A stretch of 7,984 nt of DNA from JBBSDV01 sp038240335 (GTDB lineage: Bacteria; Chloroflexota; Dehalococcoidia; DSTF01; JACRBR01). How positions within the stretch are numbered: position 1 is the first letter of the stretch; each line of letters starts with the position of its first letter. Positions 5,412 through 7,984 of this stretch are shown here, piece by piece. The notes below the pieces were generated by a model. That model was not told where the DNA came from and ran no database searches. It saw only the letters and a list, made by a program, of their open reading frames with translations. The stretch covers positions 1 to 7,984 of the forward strand of contig JBBSDV010000152.1 of assembly GCA_038240335.1 (NCBI GenBank), in the 5' to 3' direction. A program made the translations under genes and the position numbers.

Positions 5412-6134
5412 ATGTCGCACACGTTCCGAGATCAGGTGAGCAGTGTGCCGAGTTTCGTATCGCGGCTTCCGCGGCCCGCGCTGATGCTCGTGACGGACGG
5501 CCGGCGGGGTACGCAGCCTGGATGCGAAGGCGAGGCGTGGCTCGATGATGTCGTACGCGATGCGGTGCTTGGGGGCGTCAACATGGTGCAGCTGCGAGAG
5601 AAGCATCTCGCGACGGATGAACTGGTGATGCTGGGCCGGCGGTTGCGGGCGGCGATCGACGGTCGCGCGTTGTTCGTGGTCAATGGCGATCTCGATGCCG
5701 CGCGGATGCTCGACGCCGACGCGATCCACCTGCCGTCCGATGGCGCCGCGATTGCGGCCGTGCGCGCTGAAGCCGGTTCGGCGATGCTGATCTCGCGCGC
5801 CGCGCATAGCGCTAACGAAGCGGCGCGCGCGGAGGACGAAGGCGCGGACTTCGTGGTGCTCGGCACGGTGTTCGAGACGAGGTCGAAACCGGGGATCGCT
5901 CCACTTGGGCTCGCTACGGTGCGAGAAACTCGCGCGCGAGTGTGCATTCCCGTGCTCGCGATCGGCGGCATCGATGAAAGCAACGCGGGCGAGGTGTTGG
6001 GCGCGGGCGCGGCGGGCGTCGCGGTCATCGGCGCGGTGCTCGACGCGGCTGATGCGCGTGCCGCGGCGAGCCGATTGCGCGCGGCGATCGAGGGCGTGAG
6101 CGCGGACGAACCATCTGCGCGTGCAGGCCAATGA
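5412..6134 (+). CDS. tenI: ThiE/TenI family protein, more likely thiazole tautomerase TenI
   Basis: TIM-barrel protein of 240 residues. ThiE joins the pyrimidine and thiazole halves; TenI aromatises the thiazole made by ThiG. Seen here: QLREK (60-64), NG at 91-92, HLPSDG (106-111), a SRAAHS segment with His132, GTVFETRSKPG (151-161) and VLAIGGI (181-187). In ThiE the second position of the NG pair is a metal-binding Asp and HLPSDG is normally HxGQxD; both metal aspartates appear lost. HLPS, FET.xKxG and the His match Bacillus TenI as I remember it. Neighbours thiG, thiS and thiO also match the Bacillus tenI-thiO-thiS-thiG set. ThiE activity cannot be excluded, since many genomes carry such proteins annotated as ThiE. 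A GTG at 5445 with a good site (AGGTGA at 5434-5439) is an alternative start giving 229 residues. The 3' end overlaps thiS. Confidence 0.9.
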   Translation: MSHTFRDQVSSVPSFVSRLPRPALMLVTDGRRGTQPGCEGEAWLDDVVRDAVLGGVNMVQLREKHLATDELVMLGRRLRAAIDGRALFVVNGDLDAARMLDADAIHLPSDGAAIAAVRAEAGSAMLISRAAHSANEAARAEDEGADFVVLGTVFETRSKPGIAPLGLATVRETRARVCIPVLAIGGIDESNAGEVLGAGAAGVAVIGAVLDAADARAAASRLRAAIEGVSADEPSARAGQ

Positions 6135-6363
6135 CGTGCGCTTGACGGTCAACGGCAAGCCGCGCGAGATCGCGAGCGACGAGCCGGCGCCGCCGGATGG
6201 CCTCGCATTGCCGGCGCTGCTGCGATCATTCGATATCAACCCGAAGCTGGTTGCTGTAGCGATCAACGGCGACGTGATCGCGAAGGACGCCTACGGCGCG
6301 GCGGTCGTGCACGACGGCGATGACGTCGAGATCGTCCGGATGGTCGGCGGCGGCGCCTCGTGA
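6121..6363 (+). CDS. thiS: Sulfur carrier protein ThiS with a two-residue C-terminal extension
   Basis: Ubiquitin-like sulfur carrier that delivers sulfur to ThiG as a C-terminal thiocarboxylate. From GTG 6121 it has 80 residues; GTG 6136 (75 residues, starting at VRLTVNGKPREI) resembles typical ThiS starts more closely and is an equally good choice. Family marks are LTVNGKPREI (8-17), VAVAINGDVI (44-53) and GDDVEIVRMVGGG (66-78). The protein should end in Gly-Gly, but two codons (GCC TCG, Ala-Ser) follow before TGA, so it ends GGGAS. Activation by ThiF requires an exposed terminal Gly, so trimming would be needed. It overlaps the upstream tenI/thiE gene by 14 nt and thiO by 4 nt (GTGA), indicating translational coupling. 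Confidence 0.9.
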   Translation: MQANDVRLTVNGKPREIASDEPAPPDGLALPALLRSFDINPKLVAVAINGDVIAKDAYGAAVVHDGDDVEIVRMVGGGAS

Positions 6364-7514
6364 GCGATCGCGGCAGCGTCGTCATCATAGGCGGCGGGAT
6401 CGTCGGCTGCGCTTGTGCGTACGAACTCGCGAAGACGGGTGTGCGCGTGACGCTGCTCGAGTACGGCAAGACCGGCATGCAGTCGACAAATGCGGCCGCA
6501 GGCATGCTCGCGCCGATCATCGAGTCCGATGGCCCGGGTCCGATGCGCGATGCCGGGATCGCCGCGCTGCGGGCATACCCGGCGCTGATCGCCGAGCTCG
6601 AGGCGGCATGTGGGTTCGACATCGAACTGCGGCTCGACGGCATCCTCAAGGTGGCATTCGAAGACGACGACATCGATGAACTGCGAAGTCGATTCGAGCG
6701 CCAGCGCGCCGGTGGCTTCGACGTTGAATGGCTCGACGCCGCAATGTGCCGCGAGCTCGAGCCTCGGATCAGCGAACGGGTTGCGGGCGGCGTGTTCTCG
6801 GCGAGCGAGGGCGGCGTCAGCAATCAACTGCTCGCGCTCGCGCTCGAACGCGCGGCGATCGCGCTTGGCGTGGACGTCCGTCAGCGCGCGCCGGCGACCG
6901 GGTTCGCGGCGAGCGCGGGCGTCGTGACGGGCGTGCGTGCCGGCGATGCATCCTTGCAGGCAGACACAATCATCATCGCGGCGGGCGCACGCTCGGGGCA
7001 GATCGCGGCGCTGCTGCCGCGGCTTCGCAACAGCGCTGCGGCGGGCGCCCGGCACCGGACGAGTGCAGTGCCCGTGCGGCCGATACGCGGCCAGATGATC
7101 GCGCTCGGCGGCATGTCGACGCCGATCCGGCACATCGTCTGGGGGCCCGATGGCTACCTCGTACCGCGGGCGAATGGCATCGTCTTCGCCGGGGCGACGG
7201 TTGAAGACGTGGGCTTCCGGCGGCGGACGACGGCGGCCGGGATCCGCGCGATGCGGACGATGGCGAGCGAGCTCGTTCCGCAACTCGGCGCGGCGAAGGT
7301 GCTATTCGATTGGGCCGGCCTTCGGCCGGGCAGCGCCGACGGCCTACCGATCATCGGGCCGTTGCCGGCGTACCCGAACATCGTCGCGGCGAGCGGCCAC
7401 TACCGCAACGGCATCCTTCTCGGCCCGCTGACCGGCGTGTGGATCGCGCGCGGCATCGCGAGCGGTGATTGGTCGCACATACCGCCGGCGTTTGCGGCGT
7501 CGCGCTTCGACTGA
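6360..7514 (+). CDS. thiO: Glycine oxidase ThiO (FAD-dependent)
   Basis: ThiO oxidises glycine with oxygen to dehydroglycine, which ThiG uses for the thiazole ring; it marks the aerobic route, in place of the radical enzyme ThiH. 384 residues, close to the usual 365-375. The N-terminal FAD-binding motif VVIIGGGIVG (7-16) is followed by the acidic end of strand 2 (TLLE, 31-34), STNAAAGMLAP (42-52), a second FAD-contact segment IIIAAGA (204-210), PIRGQ (241-245), GYLVPR (265-270, Tyr266) and AGLRPGSADGLPIIGP (319-334), where Arg322 is the likely glycine-carboxylate ligand. GHYRNGILLGP (346-356) closes the FAD site. An insertion rich in Ala/Arg lies around 222-236. The start is GTG at 6360, overlapping the thiS stop by 4 nt. 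It is the last gene of the operon. Confidence 0.95.
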   Translation: MSDRGSVVIIGGGIVGCACAYELAKTGVRVTLLEYGKTGMQSTNAAAGMLAPIIESDGPGPMRDAGIAALRAYPALIAELEAACGFDIELRLDGILKVAFEDDDIDELRSRFERQRAGGFDVEWLDAAMCRELEPRISERVAGGVFSASEGGVSNQLLALALERAAIALGVDVRQRAPATGFAASAGVVTGVRAGDASLQADTIIIAAGARSGQIAALLPRLRNSAAAGARHRTSAVPVRPIRGQMIALGGMSTPIRHIVWGPDGYLVPRANGIVFAGATVEDVGFRRRTTAAGIRAMRTMASELVPQLGAAKVLFDWAGLRPGSADGLPIIGPLPAYPNIVAASGHYRNGILLGPLTGVWIARGIASGDWSHIPPAFAASRFD

Positions 7515-7523
7515 GAGCTGCGA

Positions 7524-7543
7524 CCCGCGCACGCGATCGCGGG
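7524..7543 (+). terminator. Hairpin after thiO, weak terminator candidate
   Basis: CCCGCG (7524-7529) can pair with CGCGGG (7538-7543), 10 nt after the thiO stop, and a small CCATC/GATGG repeat follows. There is no T run, so termination is uncertain. A TATCAT at 7561-7566 resembles a -10 box for the next gene, but I find no matching -35. Confidence 0.3.
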
Positions 7544-7603
7544 AACACCATCCGATGGCGTATCATCGCGGCGAGCGGGTTCGAGTATGCAGGAGGCGAC
7601 CGA

Positions 7604-7984
7604 ATGACTCTGACACGAACGAGACGGGTGCCGTTGCTGATTATCGCGTGCGTCGCGGTGGCACTCTTCGCTGCCGGCTGCCGGCACGTCGGGCACGGGC
7701 AGGTGCGCGTTGCGAACGACCTGAGCGGCATCGGCGTCGACAACAGCATGATCGACGCATTCGTCGCGGACACCGGCGACGACTGGCCGCCGCCGGGCTA
7801 CGTGAACTTGTTCGTCAAGGGCGACGATTTCGGCACGCCGCCGTCATACGGGATGAACGGCTATCTGTACCTCGTTCGCACGAACACTGCCTGTCCGCAT
7901 TCGGAGGGGATGCCGGAAGTGTTCGCGCTCGCGGATGTGACGATCGTCGGCGTCATCACGATTACCGCAGGCTCGGCGAACCAA
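7604..7984 (+). CDS. Putative lipoprotein of unknown function (3' partial)
   Basis: The ATG is preceded by AGGAGG (7591-7596) 7 nt away, a strong ribosome binding site. 127 residues are visible and the frame is still open at the window edge. The N-terminus has a basic region (TRTRR), a hydrophobic core (about residues 9-24) and Cys26 in LFAAGC. That is a lipoprotein signal with Ala rather than Leu at -3, so lipid attachment after export is likely. The mature part contains VRVANDLSGIGVDNSMIDAF, a proline turn (WPPPG) and later a Cys at 97. I do not recognise the domain and see no catalytic motif. It is separated from thiO by 89 nt and has its own ribosome binding site, so it is probably not part of the thiamine operon. 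Confidence 0.85.
   Translation, partial: MTLTRTRRVPLLIIACVAVALFAAGCRHVGHGQVRVANDLSGIGVDNSMIDAFVADTGDDWPPPGYVNLFVKGDDFGTPPSYGMNGYLYLVRTNTACPHSEGMPEVFALADVTIVGVITITAGSANQ

Noticed and set aside
4698..6266. 522-codon open frame on the - strand opposite thiG and tenI
   Set aside because: Spans two clear + strand genes and a repeat-rich gap; low-complexity Arg/Ala/Ser composition, no domain.

Overview
This GC-rich window most likely comes from a member of the Chloroflexota. That is an inference from style, not a marker-gene assignment. The signs are a long Thr/Ala/Pro stalk protein ending in an LPATG sorting signal, strong use of GCG and ATC codons, and short degenerate tandem repeats in the intergenic gaps. 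All genes I can support lie on the + strand.

Layout. (1) Positions 1-1242 hold the 3' part of a repeat-stalk surface protein with a small Cys-bounded domain and a C-terminal LPATG/membrane anchor, followed by a hairpin terminator. (2) Positions 1432-1631 form a compact unit: a near-consensus sigma-70 promoter, two copies of a LexA-like operator placed around the -10 box, a strong ribosome binding site and a 46-residue single-pass membrane peptide. It looks like a DNA-damage-inducible small membrane protein and is the most interesting find. (3) Positions 1632-1964 are a hairpin-dense gap with an 11-C run and no convincing gene. (4) Positions 1965-2741 encode a classical short-chain dehydrogenase. 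(5) Positions 2982-7514 are a thiamine (thiazole-branch) operon: promoter, TPP riboswitch, thiD, an unknown two-helix membrane protein, thiG, a ThiE/TenI-family gene, thiS and thiO. (6) Positions 7604-7984 are the start of an unidentified lipoprotein that runs off the window.

How the thi genes work together. ThiO oxidises glycine to dehydroglycine. ThiS carries the sulfur as a C-terminal thiocarboxylate. ThiG condenses these with deoxyxylulose 5-phosphate to give the thiazole. The TenI-like protein probably aromatises the product. ThiD phosphorylates hydroxymethylpyrimidine phosphate for the coupling step. The set matches the known Bacillus subtilis tenI-thiO-thiS-thiG-thiD complement in shuffled order. 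ThiF, ThiC and an unambiguous ThiE are not in the window. Two details stand out: ThiS does not end in Gly-Gly but has two extra residues (Ala-Ser), and the ThiE/TenI protein appears to lack the ThiE metal-binding aspartates.

Limits: everything was read by eye. Family calls for the thi genes and the dehydrogenase rest on recognisable motifs. Promoter, operator and hairpin calls are pattern matches without measurement.
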